DNA of 64,000 bases. It comes from Acidobacteriota bacterium. GTDB taxonomy: Bacteria; Acidobacteriota; Holophagae; Holophagales; Holophagaceae. The position numbers and the translations under genes were made by a program. The stretch is taken from positions 1 through 64,000 of the forward strand of contig JACPUT010000003.1 of NCBI GenBank assembly GCA_016192145.1. The letters are read 5' to 3'. This document shows positions 1 to 9,777 of this stretch, in pieces. Each line of letters starts with the position of its first letter. The first letter of the stretch is position 1. Below the pieces are notes generated by a model. It searched no databases, was not told the origin of the DNA, and was given only the letters and a program-made list of their open reading frames with translations.

Positions 1-1329
1 ACCACTAGTGTCCGGTTAAATCTCAAGCATTGTCAGTTGTTTAGGGATGTTGGCCTCCAGGACCCCCTCGCTGACCGATGCAAAGGCGCTTCCCAGCTCG
101 GTTTTCTCGAAAATGGAAACCGATAGCACCTGTAGCAATGTGTGTAGTGATGCTTCCAACCGGAACTCCTTCTTCACGATGGCGATCAGGACGTAGGTGG
201 CGATCGCGCACCAGATCTGGGTCTTGACCGCGTTCTCGCTGGTGCCCATGAACCGCTTGATCCTGAGGTGGTGTTTGATCCATTTGAAGAATAATTCGAC
301 GCGCCAGCGCTGCTTGTAGAGGGCGCAGATTGTCAGGGCCGGTAGGGTCATGTGGTTAGTGAGGAACACCAAATTCTTCCCCGTCTCAGGATCCACGTAG
401 CGAATGCGGCGTAGGTGCTCCGGGTATTTCCGGGAGATGTAGTACCCATTGAGAGCCACGCGCTGATCACAGCGGATGCCAAGGGCCCGGTCGCATGGCA
501 TCGAGCGAACCCGCCTCGAATCCATCGTGGATTTAGCCCGGGTGACAAAGAACCCGCCCCGCTGCCCAAGCGCATAGAGGCGCCCGAAATCGATGTACCC
601 ACGGTCCATCACATAGAAAGCTCCGGCCTCGATCGGCAGCAGGTCAAGTACTTCGACATCGCCCGTCTTTCCATTGGTGATGTGGATGAAGCTGGGGATG
701 GACCCCCTGAGATCCAGCAGGGTGTGAACCTTGATGGCCGCCTTGGTGCTTTTGTAGGGCGCCCATTCGAACAGGGATAGGCAAAGGTCAATGGTGGTGG
801 AATCGAGGGCGTAGACCGCATTGCGGAGGTCGAGGCCCAGATCCTCTCCGCCGTAGAGCACGCGGGCTCGGCGAATGAGCACTTCCGCGAGCTCAGCCCA
901 TATGCGCCAATCCCTGCGTTCGTTGGCATCCGCGAGGGTGGACCGCCTGACCGGCTGGCGAAACCCCATGCCGTAAAGGCGGGATGGATGCGCCGCGAGG
1001 CATGCTTCGACATCCCGCAAACTGTCGCGCCAAGTCAGCTGGGCGAAGGCCATGGCCCTGAATTGTTCAGTACAAGGAAAGGTGCGCACGCCGGAGTTGC
1101 CACTGTATCGATCGACGATCCGGCCGAAACTCGTCCATGGAACGCAGGCCATCACTTGCGCGAAGAGCGTTTTGCCCAGGTTCATGGAGTCTCCAGGGAG
1201 GGATTCCCCGAAAACTACTCCGAAAATCGACGCCGCCGTTCAAATCGACACCAACTTCTATGTCTCTTGAATGTGTACCACCACTGGGTTTCCCGTGATT
1301 GCTAGGGATATAAGCCGGACACTAGTGGT
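1..1329. mobile_element. IS4-family insertion sequence
   Basis: A complete insertion sequence bounded by a perfect 15-bp terminal inverted repeat (ACCACTAGTGTCCGG at 1-15 and its complement at 1315-1329; the next bases are also partly conserved). It holds one transposase gene on the minus strand whose stop codon follows the left repeat directly. The left flank is outside the window, so a target-site duplication cannot be tested. The element starting exactly at base 1 suggests, as inference only, that the window starts at a contig edge created by a multicopy IS. Confidence 0.9.
16..1185 (-). CDS. IS4-family transposase (DDE)
   Basis: 389-residue transposase that would cut and paste the surrounding element. 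The DDE triad is visible: Asp in YALDSTTIDL (about residue 128), Asp in YVMDRGYIDF (about 194), and Glu in the Y-(2)-R-(3)-E-(6)-K signature YKQRWRVELFFKWIK (about 293-307). The N-terminal part has the helical DNA-binding region typical of IS4 members that carry a DUF4372-like domain. The ATG at 1185 is preceded by GGAGACTCC. The frame is intact, so the element may be active. Confidence 0.92.
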   Translation of the reverse strand: MNLGKTLFAQVMACVPWTSFGRIVDRYSGNSGVRTFPCTEQFRAMAFAQLTWRDSLRDVEACLAAHPSRLYGMGFRQPVRRSTLADANERRDWRIWAELAEVLIRRARVLYGGEDLGLDLRNAVYALDSTTIDLCLSLFEWAPYKSTKAAIKVHTLLDLRGSIPSFIHITNGKTGDVEVLDLLPIEAGAFYVMDRGYIDFGRLYALGQRGGFFVTRAKSTMDSRRVRSMPCDRALGIRCDQRVALNGYYISRKYPEHLRRIRYVDPETGKNLVFLTNHMTLPALTICALYKQRWRVELFFKWIKHHLRIKRFMGTSENAVKTQIWCAIATYVLIAIVKKEFRLEASLHTLLQVLSVSIFEKTELGSAFASVSEGVLEANIPKQLTMLEI

Positions 1330-1642
1330 TCATCACCGGTTTTTCTTGTTCTTTTCAAGCCCATCGAGGCTCGCGGTATCGAACCCGCAGGGCGGTTGGA
1401 CCCATGGCCCGATGGGGGCCACCGACATCCTGAGGTGTGCATGCCCCGCCAAATCGCCCTTCACCCCATTTCGAGCCCCGCCCATTGCGGCGAGCACCCG
1501 CAGTGGACTCCGGATCCTCCCTCCCCCTTGGACGGGGATTCGGGTGCCTCACCCAGGGAGATGGGCCACTGACCGATCTCCCATGGGCAGCGCGGGTGGG
1601 AGCGCCCACACTGGCGCCACGACTTCCACCCGAGGTGCCGCC
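1330..1642. other. Intergenic region without recognisable gene
   Basis: 313 bases between the IS right end and the next gene. An open frame runs through it on the plus strand from inside the IS, but its composition and Pro/Arg-rich translation look like non-coding GC-rich DNA. I see no convincing promoter, hairpin or RNA gene. Confidence 0.5.
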
Positions 1643-2275
1643 ATGGCTCTGTCGAACCTCCTCACCTGGAATTGGAACCTCATCCTCCAGGGCCTCGCGG
1701 CCCTGGCGAACCTGGTGCTCGCCTACACCGCCTTCCGGGTGATCCGGGAGGCCCGCGCCACCCAGCAGCTGGCCCGCAGCGAAGCGGCCGAACAGCAGCA
1801 GCGGGCGATCCAGCTCAACCGCCCCCTGTTCGTCCTGGACCGGGTCTATCGGTTCTCATACTGGGAGGAGACCTCGGACGCCGAGCAGGGCATCAGCGTC
1901 ATCGTCCGCAATGCCCGGCCCCACCCCGCGCTGTCGCTCCGGTACCGGCTCAAGTATTTCCTGATCAGCCCCAGCCATGAGCCGGACCTGATCCGGGAGA
2001 CGACGGGGGTCCTCGCCCATCCGGTCCCGGAGGGGGAACCCGTCCACCTCCACTCCCCGAAGAATCCCTGGTTCGGCATGCCCGGCCTCCACTACCTCGG
2101 CGTGGAACTGGAGTACCGGGACCCGCTCTCGGCCGAGCCCTACCGCCAGGATTTCACCCTCTACCTGCGGCTGAGGGCCGGGGTATCGGAGATCGATTTC
2201 GAGCCCCTCTGCGACCTGCTCCTGGCGGACAAGCTCCGGGAGCTCCGCATGGCCAGCGCGAGCCCCGTGGCCTGA
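1643..2275 (+). CDS. Hypothetical membrane-anchored protein
   Basis: 210 residues. One hydrophobic segment (about residues 8-32, with the run LILQGLAALANLVLAYTAF) is followed by a short charged and Gln-rich stretch (about 33-60, likely coiled) and a globular domain with many aromatic residues and beta-strand-like spacing. I do not recognise a family; the arrangement resembles small N-terminally anchored cytosolic proteins. The ATG at 1643 has GAGGT seven bases upstream, whereas the longer open frame would start inside the IS. It stands alone, codirectional with the DUF2252 gene 58 bases downstream. Confidence 0.6.
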   Translation: MALSNLLTWNWNLILQGLAALANLVLAYTAFRVIREARATQQLARSEAAEQQQRAIQLNRPLFVLDRVYRFSYWEETSDAEQGISVIVRNARPHPALSLRYRLKYFLISPSHEPDLIRETTGVLAHPVPEGEPVHLHSPKNPWFGMPGLHYLGVELEYRDPLSAEPYRQDFTLYLRLRAGVSEIDFEPLCDLLLADKLRELRMASASPVA

Positions 2276-2333
2276 TCCCACTCAGGATCCTGGGAAATCA
2301 GGGCCCTGCCCGACAACTCCGATAGGCTTGGGC

Positions 2334-3635
2334 ATGCCGTTCCAGCCCCCCGCCACGCCTGAGAATCGCCGCGCCGCCGGCAAGGCGCTCCGGGAGCGGC
2401 TGCCGCGCCCGGAGCAGGCGATCTTCACCGCCCTTCCCCGCCCGGATCTCCTGACCCAGCTGCAGGCTGCCGTGAAGGACCGGGACGAGGCCCTCCTGCC
2501 CTACCGCTGGGCCCGCATGGCGGAATCCCCCTTCGGGTTCTACCGGGGCACCGCCGCCCTCATGGCGGAGGATCTCCAGGGGCTGCCCACGGCGGGCCTG
2601 TTCCTCACCCTCTGCGGGGACGCCCACCTGCTGAACCTCGGCGCCTACGCGGATCCCGATCGCCGATTGCTCTTCGATCTCAATGATTTCGATGAGGCCT
2701 GCACGGGGCCCTTCGAGTGGGATCTGAAGCGCCTCGCCGCCAGCTTCATGGTGGGTGGCCAAGTCGCCGGCTGCACTGAGGCGGAGTGCCTGGAGGCCGT
2801 GCGGGCCCTCGTTCGCACCTGGCGCGAGGCCCTCCACGAGTTCTCGGAGCTCGCCTTCGGCGAACTGGCCCGGGTGGAGGTGCGCCCCGAGGATGGCCAT
2901 GCGCCCCTGGCTTCGATCTTCGAAAAGGCCGCCCGGGATACGCCCGCGCGTTTGCTGGGCAAGGCCACCCGGCCGGGGCCCGATGGATGGCCCCGCTTCC
3001 TCGATGCCCCGCCGAACCTGCGCCCGCTCGGCGAAGCGGAAGCCGCACCCGCCTTAGGGGCGCTCGCCGCGTACGCCTCCAGCCTGCCCGCGCCCTGGCG
3101 CCATCTCCTCTCGGCCTACCGCCCCCTGGACGTGGCCCGCCGGGCCTCGGGATGCGGTTCCTTCGGGGTGTTCGACTGGGTGGTGCTCCTCGTGGGGCGC
3201 GATCCCCAGGACGCCCTCTTCCTGGAGCTGAAGGCCCAGGGCGGATCCTGCTGGCGGCCCACGCCGGGCCATCGGGGCCAGGTGGTGGCCCAGGCCGCCC
3301 AGGTGCTGCAGACCTGGAGCGATCCCTTCCTCGGGTGGTCCGAGGTGGATGGCAAGCCCGTGCTCGTGCGCCAGTGGTCCGATCACAAGGCCAGCCTGGA
3401 GCTAGAGGACCTCCGCGACATCCTGGTGGGCTACGCCTCCCTCTGCGGGCGGGTGCTGGCCAAAGCCCAGGCCCGCGCCGGCGATGCCGCCGCCCTGGCG
3501 GGGTATGCCGGCCACTCCGACAACCTCGATGGGGCCCTCGCGGATTTCGCCCGGAGCTATGCGATCCAGGTGGAGCTGGACTTCAGGGCCTTCCGGTCCC
3601 TGCTCAAGGAGGGCCGGTTGCCCCTGCCCCTGTGA
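2334..3635 (+). CDS. DUF2252 family protein
   Basis: 433 residues matching the DUF2252 family, whose fold and motifs resemble aminoglycoside-phosphotransferase/kinase-like proteins; the reaction is unknown. The hallmark LCGDAHLLNLG followed by LLFDLNDFDEA and GPFEWDLKRLAAS lies around residues 100-140, and the N-terminal half has the usual MAESPFGFYRG segment. Start choice is uncertain: a TTG at 2328 is in frame six bases earlier and neither has a clear ribosome-binding site. It has no operon partner; a repeat hairpin follows. Confidence 0.85.
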   Translation: MPFQPPATPENRRAAGKALRERLPRPEQAIFTALPRPDLLTQLQAAVKDRDEALLPYRWARMAESPFGFYRGTAALMAEDLQGLPTAGLFLTLCGDAHLLNLGAYADPDRRLLFDLNDFDEACTGPFEWDLKRLAASFMVGGQVAGCTEAECLEAVRALVRTWREALHEFSELAFGELARVEVRPEDGHAPLASIFEKAARDTPARLLGKATRPGPDGWPRFLDAPPNLRPLGEAEAAPALGALAAYASSLPAPWRHLLSAYRPLDVARRASGCGSFGVFDWVVLLVGRDPQDALFLELKAQGGSCWRPTPGHRGQVVAQAAQVLQTWSDPFLGWSEVDGKPVLVRQWSDHKASLELEDLRDILVGYASLCGRVLAKAQARAGDAAALAGYAGHSDNLDGALADFARSYAIQVELDFRAFRSLLKEGRLPLPL

Positions 3636-3710
3636 TTTGGGTTCTTCGCGGATTTGCGAGGTGGAGTCTAGGAGCCCTCCGTCCCAGGGGGCTCGAGGTG
3701 GATCCTACGA

Positions 3711-3874
3711 GGAAAAGCGGGACACAGAGGACACAGAAAGCGCTACGCGCCGGGGTCTGACCGTGGTGCCGAGCCGATGGCGCGGGTGGTGACACAAGCC
3801 GTGAGCACGTGCTGGGTCGGCGGCCCTCTGTGTCCTCTGTGCTCGCTCCATGTCCTCTGTGTCCAGCCTCTTTC
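3711..3874. repeat. Iterated-word hairpin 1 (ACACAGAGG words)
   Basis: Long interrupted inverted repeat in the 366-base gap between the DUF2252 and kinase genes. The left arm (3711-3742) repeats the word GACACAGAG; the right arm (3824-3874) carries its complement (TGTCCTCTGTG) in two blocks. GGAAA and its complement close both outer ends. The loop contains GCGCTACGCGCC (3740-3751), which recurs at 29929-29940. Otherwise nothing is seen in this gap apart from the kinase ribosome-binding site. Confidence 0.8.
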
Positions 3875-4001
3875 CTGTGAACTGGAGGAGAGCCTGAGAT
3901 GGCCCTACCTTTGTGGGCATTCCCCGGAATTCCGCGATGAACCGTAATTTTTCAGTACTTGGGTGCCCAGGCCCAGGACGAAGCATTAGGCTAAAGGCAC
4001 C

Positions 4002-7000
4002 GTGCCCCAGTCCACGCCTTCCCTTCAACGTCTGAGGTTCCTCCGGGCGGCCATGGACCGGGGCCTGCTCAATTTCGACACCATCTTCGGGCCCCGCCCC
4101 CAGGATGCGCCCACGCTCTCGGAAGCCGATTGGCTCATGCGATTCGAGGTGCTGAGGGCCCAGGGGCTCTTCGCGGAGGGCTACCTGGGGGAGCTTCTGA
4201 GGGAATTCTACCTCGACCACACGCCCACCTCCGCCCCCGATGACCTGGCCACTTTCCCCGAGCGCCTGAAAGACCGCTTCGAGCCCATCTCCAAGCTCGG
4301 CGAAGGCGGCATGGGCATCGTCTTCAAGGCCTACGACCGCCGGCTGGAACGCACCGTGGCGTTGAAGTTCCTCAAGCACCTGGAGCCCGAGACCTGGAAT
4401 CGGTTCCTCCGGGAAGCCCGCTCCCAGGCCCAGCTGAATCACCCGCACGTCGGCCGCGTCTTCGAGGTGGTCCAGGATGAGGAGCGTCCCCACCTGGTGC
4501 TCCAGTACATCGATGGCCCCACCCTGGCCCAGGCCCGGGAGCAGCTCAGCCTGCGGGAAACCGTGCTCCTGGTGGTGCAGGTGGCCGAGGCCCTCGAAGC
4601 CTGCCACCGAACCGGCATCCTCCACCGGGATCTCAAGCCCGGCAACATCCTGCTGGAGCGGAAAGGGGACGGCCCCTGGCACCCCTACCTGGTGGACTTC
4701 GGCCTGGCCCGGAACATGGAATCGACCGAGGCCACCCTGCCCGGCATCCTCATCGGCACTCCGGCCTTTTCCGCCCCCGAGGTGCTCCGGGGCGACGAGG
4801 CGGATCCCCGGGGCGACGTGTATGGCCTGGGAGCGACGCTGTATACGGCCCTCACGGGGCAACTGCCCTTCGAGGCCTCCAGCACCTGGATCCTGCTGCG
4901 CCGGGTGCAGGAGGAGGATCCGCCTCCGCCCCGATCGCTGCGGGCCGACATCCCGCCCGATCTCGAAGTCGTGATCCTCAAGGCCATGGAGAAGGATCCC
5001 GCGCGGCGCTACCCCACCATCCGCGCCTTCGGCGAGGATCTCCGGCGCTTCCTCGAAGGGGATCCCATCCACGCGCATCCCGCCAGCTGGGGATACCGCC
5101 TGGCGAAACGCGCGCGGAAGCAGGGGCCCCGGGCGCTCCTCCTCCTCGGCGCCTCCCTCGCCCTCCTGCTTCTGGCCACGGCGCTATGGAACTGGCGTCA
5201 GACCCGCCTCCAGGGCAGCCTCGCCCAATCCACCACCCAGGCCGTGGACCGCTTGGAGCTGGAGATCAACCGGGAGCTGGCCCTGCCGGTTCACGACGTG
5301 AGGCCCGCCCTGGATCGGGTGCGCCGGGATCTCGGGGCCCTTCGGGGCAAACTGGAGGGCCGTTCGGCCTGGGTGCAGGGCCCAGCCCGGGTGGCCCTGG
5401 GCCGGGGTTACGCGGCCCTGGGGCTCTGGGAGGAGGCCCGGGTGGAATTACTGGAGGCGTGGCAGGAAGGCCGGCAGCGGGATCCCGAGACGGCGGCCGT
5501 GCTGGGCACCACCCTCGCGCACCTCTACCAGCAATCCCTCGAGGGACTGAGAGGCAAGGCCCGGGAGGATCGCCAGAAGGAACTCGAGAAGGAACTGCGC
5601 CTGCCCGCGCTGAATTTCCTCCGGCAGGCCTCCGATCCCGACAGCCCCCAGATCAAGGCCCTGCTGGCCTCCGTGGCGGGCCACGCCGACGCGGCCCGGG
5701 ATTTCCTACGGATCCTCCAGGCGCAGCAGGCGTGGAACCCGGAAGGGTGGCTGCTCCAGGCCGAGCTGGACCGTTCCGAGGCCGGCGCCGCCATGGCCAA
5801 GGGCCGGTATGAGGAGGCGGAGACCGCCGCCAACCGGGCCATGGAAGCCCTCGCCCGCGCCGGGAACCTGCAACGGAGCAATCCCAGGGTGCTGTTGTCC
5901 CAGGCTCAGACCCGCCACCTGCAGCTGGCCATCACCATCGACCTCGCCCGGGAGGCCAAGCCCGCCTTCGACTCGGCCGTCGAAGCCTCCGATCGCGCCA
6001 TCGCCGTGGATTCCCGAAGCCCGCGGGCCTGGAGTTCCCGCTCGGCCCTCTTCCGCCTCTGGGGAATCCACCTGCTCCGCCAGGGCGCGGATCCCAGCGC
6101 CCCGTTGGAAGCCGCCGCCGAGGCGGCCGAGGTCGGGCTGAAGCTCCAACCGGAGGACAACGATCTCTGGAACAACCTCGGCACCCTGCTCCGCACGCGC
6201 GCCAACTGGGAGGCCGAGCGGGGCCAGGATCCCAGCCCGACCCTCACCCGGGCCATCGAAGGGCTCCGAAGCGCCCTCGTCCGACCCCAGATCAAGGATT
6301 TCCTCCTCAACAACCTCGGAAACTGCCTCACCTCCCAGGCGGAGTGGGTGCTCCACCACGGCGGGGATCCACGCCCCATCGTGGAGGAGGCCACCCGCTG
6401 CTTCAAGGAGGCCATGGCCCTGCGCCCCTGGGTGGGGCATCCCGCCAGCGAAGGAGGCAGCCTGATCGTCGCGGCGGTCTACGAGCGTTGGATGGGGGGC
6501 GATCCCAAGCCCTACCTCGATCGCTCCATCGCCGCCTATGGCGAGGCCCTGGCCATGAATCCCAACTCCTTCCTCACCCACCAGTGGCTGGCCGAGGCGC
6601 TGCTGCTCAGGGGCGAGTGGGCGCCCTCGGGCCGGATCCAGGATCTGAATCAAGCCCGGCACCATGTGGAAAAGGCCCTGAGCCTCAACCCCCGGAGCCG
6701 GGAAGCGCAGAGCCACCATGCCCTGCTCGCCATCCTGCAATCCAACTGGGGTGAGGCTGACCGGGCGCTCCGGGGCATCCAGGATTCCAATGAGGCCCTC
6801 ATCTTGCGCATCCGGCTCGCCCTGCTCCGGAAAAAGGGCCTCCCCCAGCTTCAGGCCGCCGTCGGGAAAGCCCGGCGATCCAGCCCTTGGAACTCCCAAC
6901 TGGCGCTGTGGCAGGGACGCCTGCTGGGAGGCCTGGGGAAGTCCCCCGCGGCGGAGGCGGCCTTGCTGGAGGCGCGCACCCTGAACCCCAACCTGGCCAA

Positions 7001-7022
7001 GGAGGCCCGGCGCTCCATCTAA
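4002..7022 (+). CDS. Ser/Thr protein kinase with TPR-like sensor domain
   Basis: 1006-residue Hanks-type kinase of the bacterial PknB class. Kinase domain about residues 90-360: glycine loop LGEGGMGIVFKAYD, ATP lysine K122 in VALKFL, catalytic D210 in HRDLKPGN, metal-binding D232 in DFGLA, then an activation segment ending in GTPAFSAPEVL. A single transmembrane segment (about 378-400, ALLLLGASLALLLLATALW) precedes about 600 residues of Ala/Leu-rich helical repeats consistent with TPRs, which lie on the other side of the membrane. Starts with GTG preceded by AAAGG. Eleven residues of Asn/Leu pairs such as LWNNLGTLL and FLLNNLGNCL mark individual repeats. Its substrate is not evident. Confidence 0.92.
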   Translation: MPQSTPSLQRLRFLRAAMDRGLLNFDTIFGPRPQDAPTLSEADWLMRFEVLRAQGLFAEGYLGELLREFYLDHTPTSAPDDLATFPERLKDRFEPISKLGEGGMGIVFKAYDRRLERTVALKFLKHLEPETWNRFLREARSQAQLNHPHVGRVFEVVQDEERPHLVLQYIDGPTLAQAREQLSLRETVLLVVQVAEALEACHRTGILHRDLKPGNILLERKGDGPWHPYLVDFGLARNMESTEATLPGILIGTPAFSAPEVLRGDEADPRGDVYGLGATLYTALTGQLPFEASSTWILLRRVQEEDPPPPRSLRADIPPDLEVVILKAMEKDPARRYPTIRAFGEDLRRFLEGDPIHAHPASWGYRLAKRARKQGPRALLLLGASLALLLLATALWNWRQTRLQGSLAQSTTQAVDRLELEINRELALPVHDVRPALDRVRRDLGALRGKLEGRSAWVQGPARVALGRGYAALGLWEEARVELLEAWQEGRQRDPETAAVLGTTLAHLYQQSLEGLRGKAREDRQKELEKELRLPALNFLRQASDPDSPQIKALLASVAGHADAARDFLRILQAQQAWNPEGWLLQAELDRSEAGAAMAKGRYEEAETAANRAMEALARAGNLQRSNPRVLLSQAQTRHLQLAITIDLAREAKPAFDSAVEASDRAIAVDSRSPRAWSSRSALFRLWGIHLLRQGADPSAPLEAAAEAAEVGLKLQPEDNDLWNNLGTLLRTRANWEAERGQDPSPTLTRAIEGLRSALVRPQIKDFLLNNLGNCLTSQAEWVLHHGGDPRPIVEEATRCFKEAMALRPWVGHPASEGGSLIVAAVYERWMGGDPKPYLDRSIAAYGEALAMNPNSFLTHQWLAEALLLRGEWAPSGRIQDLNQARHHVEKALSLNPRSREAQSHHALLAILQSNWGEADRALRGIQDSNEALILRIRLALLRKKGLPQLQAAVGKARRSSPWNSQLALWQGRLLGGLGKSPAAEAALLEARTLNPNLAKEARRSI

Positions 7023-7134
7023 GGCCCGATCGCGCATTTGAAGGTCCACGAGGCGATCTGGGCTCATCCTTGTTCGGGGCGCAGGGAGGGCCCTTGGATT
7101 CAGGCGATCCCCGGGAAGGGCCGAAAGGCCAGGC

Positions 7135-9777
7135 ATGCCAGAACCCCAGCGCGAAGCCGCTTCCGCCCAAGGTCTGCTCTTGCAGACGTGCTGGATCGCC
7201 TTGGCCTATGTCGCCCTGGGAAGGTTGGGGTTGCTCCTGGCGATCCCACCGGGCTATGCCACGGCGATCTTCCCTCCCGCAGGGTTGGCCCTGCATCAGG
7301 TGCTCCATCAAGGGATCCGGGCCACGCCCGGGATCCTGGTCGGCTCCTACCTCCTGAACCTATCCAACGCCTGGAACGGCCCGTTGGGGCACGGCTGGAA
7401 AATCCACCTGATCGCGGGAGCCGTGGCCGTGGCTTCCACCCTGCAGGCGCTCCTGAGTTCGCGGCTCGTCCTTCGCATCTCTCCGGATCCCCTCCGGATG
7501 GATACCCCCCGGGATCTCCTGGCCGTGCTCGGCATGGGCGGGCTCGTGGGCTGCCTGTTCGCGGCCACGCTGGCCACGACCCTCCTCTGGGGCTTGGGCA
7601 CGCTGCCACTCCAGGCCGTGCCCTACGCCTGGTGGACCTGGTGGGTGGGCGACGCCATCGGTGTGGTGCTGTTCCTCCCCGTGCTGCAGATGGCGACCTC
7701 CCCTGATCCCCTGTGGCGAGGGCGGCGCGTGACGGTGGGGCTTCCGCTCGGGCTCAGCCTACTGGCGGTGGTGCTCATCTTCGTGAGGGTGAGCCGAAGC
7801 GAGGAAGATGCCCTTCGTCGGAACCTCCACCTCCGGGCCGAGCGGGCCCGCGGCGAGCTCGCCGCCACCCTCGAAGCGCGGCAGGAGCTCCTCCAGGCCA
7901 TGAGTGGCCTGTTCAAGGCCTTCCCCTCGATCCAGCCCGAGGCCTTCAAGGCCTTCACCGAGCCCTACCTTCGCCGCTATCCGGATATCCACTCGGTGGA
8001 TTGGGTGCCCCGGATCCCCGGCCCCGAACGGAAGGCCTTCGAGGCCCGGATGACGAAGGCCCTCGGCGAACCCTACGAGGTCCGGGATCTGGATTCGGAT
8101 CAAAGGCCGGGTCGCGCAGGTGTCCGGAACGAATACTGGCCCGTGGCCTACAAGCACCCCCTCGCGCCCAACCGGGCCGCCCTGGGGCTGGACCTCAAGG
8201 AGCGGCCTTTCCAGGGGCCGCTCATGGTCCGTTCCCGGAACGAGGGCGTTCCTCAGCTGGTGATGCTGGAGCGATTGGCCCAGGATCCCTTCCCCCGCCC
8301 CGCCCTTGTGCTCACCCTGCCCGTCTACGACGGGGACCGCCTTCCCCCCCCGGAGGCCCGGCCCGAGGCCCTCCTGGGTTTCGTCTCCGTGCTCTTCCAC
8401 GCGGACCCCCTCTTGTCGGACGCCGCCTATCGCAGCCGCACCTGGGATGTGAACCTCACGCTCATGGGCGACCGCTCGGACGGAAAACGGATCGCGGCCG
8501 CGCGCACCCCAGTGGAAGCGACCAAGGAGGGATGGGTCGAGGAGGCCTCGCTGGCGATCTACGGTTCCACCCTGGCCGTGCAGGCCCGGCCCACGCCCGC
8601 CTTCCTCATGACCCGCCAGGGATGGCAGGTGTTCCTCGTCCTGGCCGGGGGCCTTGCCTTCACGGGGATGCTCGGAGCCCTCCTGCTGAGCATCAGCGGT
8701 CAGATCGCCGAAGCCAAGGGCCTCGCCGAAGATCGCGGTCGCGCCCTCGCCTCGGTGGAAGCCCGGGCGCGGGTCATCCTCGATCACGCCGTGGAACCCA
8801 TCCTCACGCTCAGGCCCTCCGGACAGATCGAAGGCGCCAACGGGGCCGCGCAGAGGCTGTTGGGCTGGGATCTGGAAGCCTTGCGGGGTCGGCCCATTTC
8901 CGAGCTGGTGCCGAGTCTCATGTCCCACCTGCGGGCCACGGGGGGGCCGGGATCCATCCGCGAGGCCTTGGCCTTCCCCCGGAGCGGCGATCCCATCCCG
9001 CTGGAGATCGGGCTCAATGCCGTGGAAGTCGATACCGGCGTCCTCTTCACCGCCTTCCTCCGGGATCTGCGGGATCGGCGGAAGCTGGAGAAGATCAAGA
9101 ACGAGCTCATCGCCGTGGTGAGCCATGAACTGCGCACGCCGCTCACGTCCATCCGCGGCACCCTGGGTCTGCTGGAGGGCGGCGTGGGCGGGGAGCTCCC
9201 GGAGAAGGCCCGCGACCTCGTCCGCATCGCCCATCAGAACGCCCGCCACCTAGGCACGCTGGTGGACGACATCCTCGATCTGGAAAAGCTGGAACAGGGC
9301 AAATTGAGGTTCGACCTCAAGCTGCACCCGCTGGACCCGCTCATCGACAAGGCCGTGGAGTTGAGCCAGGGTTTCTCCTCCAGGCTCGGCATCATCCTCG
9401 AGCACCAGGGCCAGCCCGTGCCGGAAGCCCAGGCCATGGCCGATGGAGGGCGCCTCGTCCAGGTGCTCAACAACCTCATCTCCAACGGCGTGAAGCACAG
9501 CCCCCAGGGAGCCACCGTCTCCCTCTCCCTGCACTCGGGACCCTCCACCTGGCGGATCGAAGTCCGGGATCGGGGCCCGGGCGTCCCCGAGGGATTCGGG
9601 GAGCTCCTCTTCGAGAAGTTCACCCAGGCCGACAGCTCCGAGATCCGGAAGATCCCGGGCACGGGGCTGGGCCTCTCCATCAGCCGGGCCCTCATCGAAG
9701 GCATGGGCGGCTCCATCGGCTTCCGCAATGAACCGGAAGGCGGCGCCAGTTTCTACGTGGAGCTGCCCAAGGTCTGA
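7135..9777 (+). CDS. MASE1-CHASE-PAS hybrid-input sensor histidine kinase
   Basis: 880 residues. Domains in order: MASE1 multi-helix membrane sensor (about 10-225, with ALGRLGLLLAIPPGYATAIF and WWVGDAIGVVLFLP); a CHASE extracellular sensor (about 245-480, LRRYPDIHSVDWVPRI); another membrane helix (about 500-525); a PAS domain (about 540-640); HisKA with phospho-acceptor H664 in VVSHELRTPLTS; HATPase with NNLISNGVKHS, DRGPGVP and GTGLGLSIS. No receiver domain follows, so the phosphate goes to a separate regulator not found next to it. MASE1 plus CHASE gives two potential input modules in one protein. The 3' end overlaps trpA tail to tail by 25 bases. Confidence 0.93.
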   Translation: MPEPQREAASAQGLLLQTCWIALAYVALGRLGLLLAIPPGYATAIFPPAGLALHQVLHQGIRATPGILVGSYLLNLSNAWNGPLGHGWKIHLIAGAVAVASTLQALLSSRLVLRISPDPLRMDTPRDLLAVLGMGGLVGCLFAATLATTLLWGLGTLPLQAVPYAWWTWWVGDAIGVVLFLPVLQMATSPDPLWRGRRVTVGLPLGLSLLAVVLIFVRVSRSEEDALRRNLHLRAERARGELAATLEARQELLQAMSGLFKAFPSIQPEAFKAFTEPYLRRYPDIHSVDWVPRIPGPERKAFEARMTKALGEPYEVRDLDSDQRPGRAGVRNEYWPVAYKHPLAPNRAALGLDLKERPFQGPLMVRSRNEGVPQLVMLERLAQDPFPRPALVLTLPVYDGDRLPPPEARPEALLGFVSVLFHADPLLSDAAYRSRTWDVNLTLMGDRSDGKRIAAARTPVEATKEGWVEEASLAIYGSTLAVQARPTPAFLMTRQGWQVFLVLAGGLAFTGMLGALLLSISGQIAEAKGLAEDRGRALASVEARARVILDHAVEPILTLRPSGQIEGANGAAQRLLGWDLEALRGRPISELVPSLMSHLRATGGPGSIREALAFPRSGDPIPLEIGLNAVEVDTGVLFTAFLRDLRDRRKLEKIKNELIAVVSHELRTPLTSIRGTLGLLEGGVGGELPEKARDLVRIAHQNARHLGTLVDDILDLEKLEQGKLRFDLKLHPLDPLIDKAVELSQGFSSRLGIILEHQGQPVPEAQAMADGGRLVQVLNNLISNGVKHSPQGATVSLSLHSGPSTWRIEVRDRGPGVPEGFGELLFEKFTQADSSEIRKIPGTGLGLSISRALIEGMGGSIGFRNEPEGGASFYVELPKV

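Noticed and set aside
1271-1642. N-terminal extension of the 1643 gene into the IS
   Set aside because: Starts within the IS, has no ribosome-binding site and non-protein-like composition; GAGGT supports the ATG at 1643.
3705-5078. 457-codon antisense open frame over the kinase domain
   Set aside because: Covers a complete kinase domain on the other strand and has low-complexity Gly/Glu composition.
5706-7136. 476-codon antisense open frame over the kinase repeat region
   Set aside because: Shadow of the plus-strand kinase gene; no recognisable motif or ribosome-binding site.
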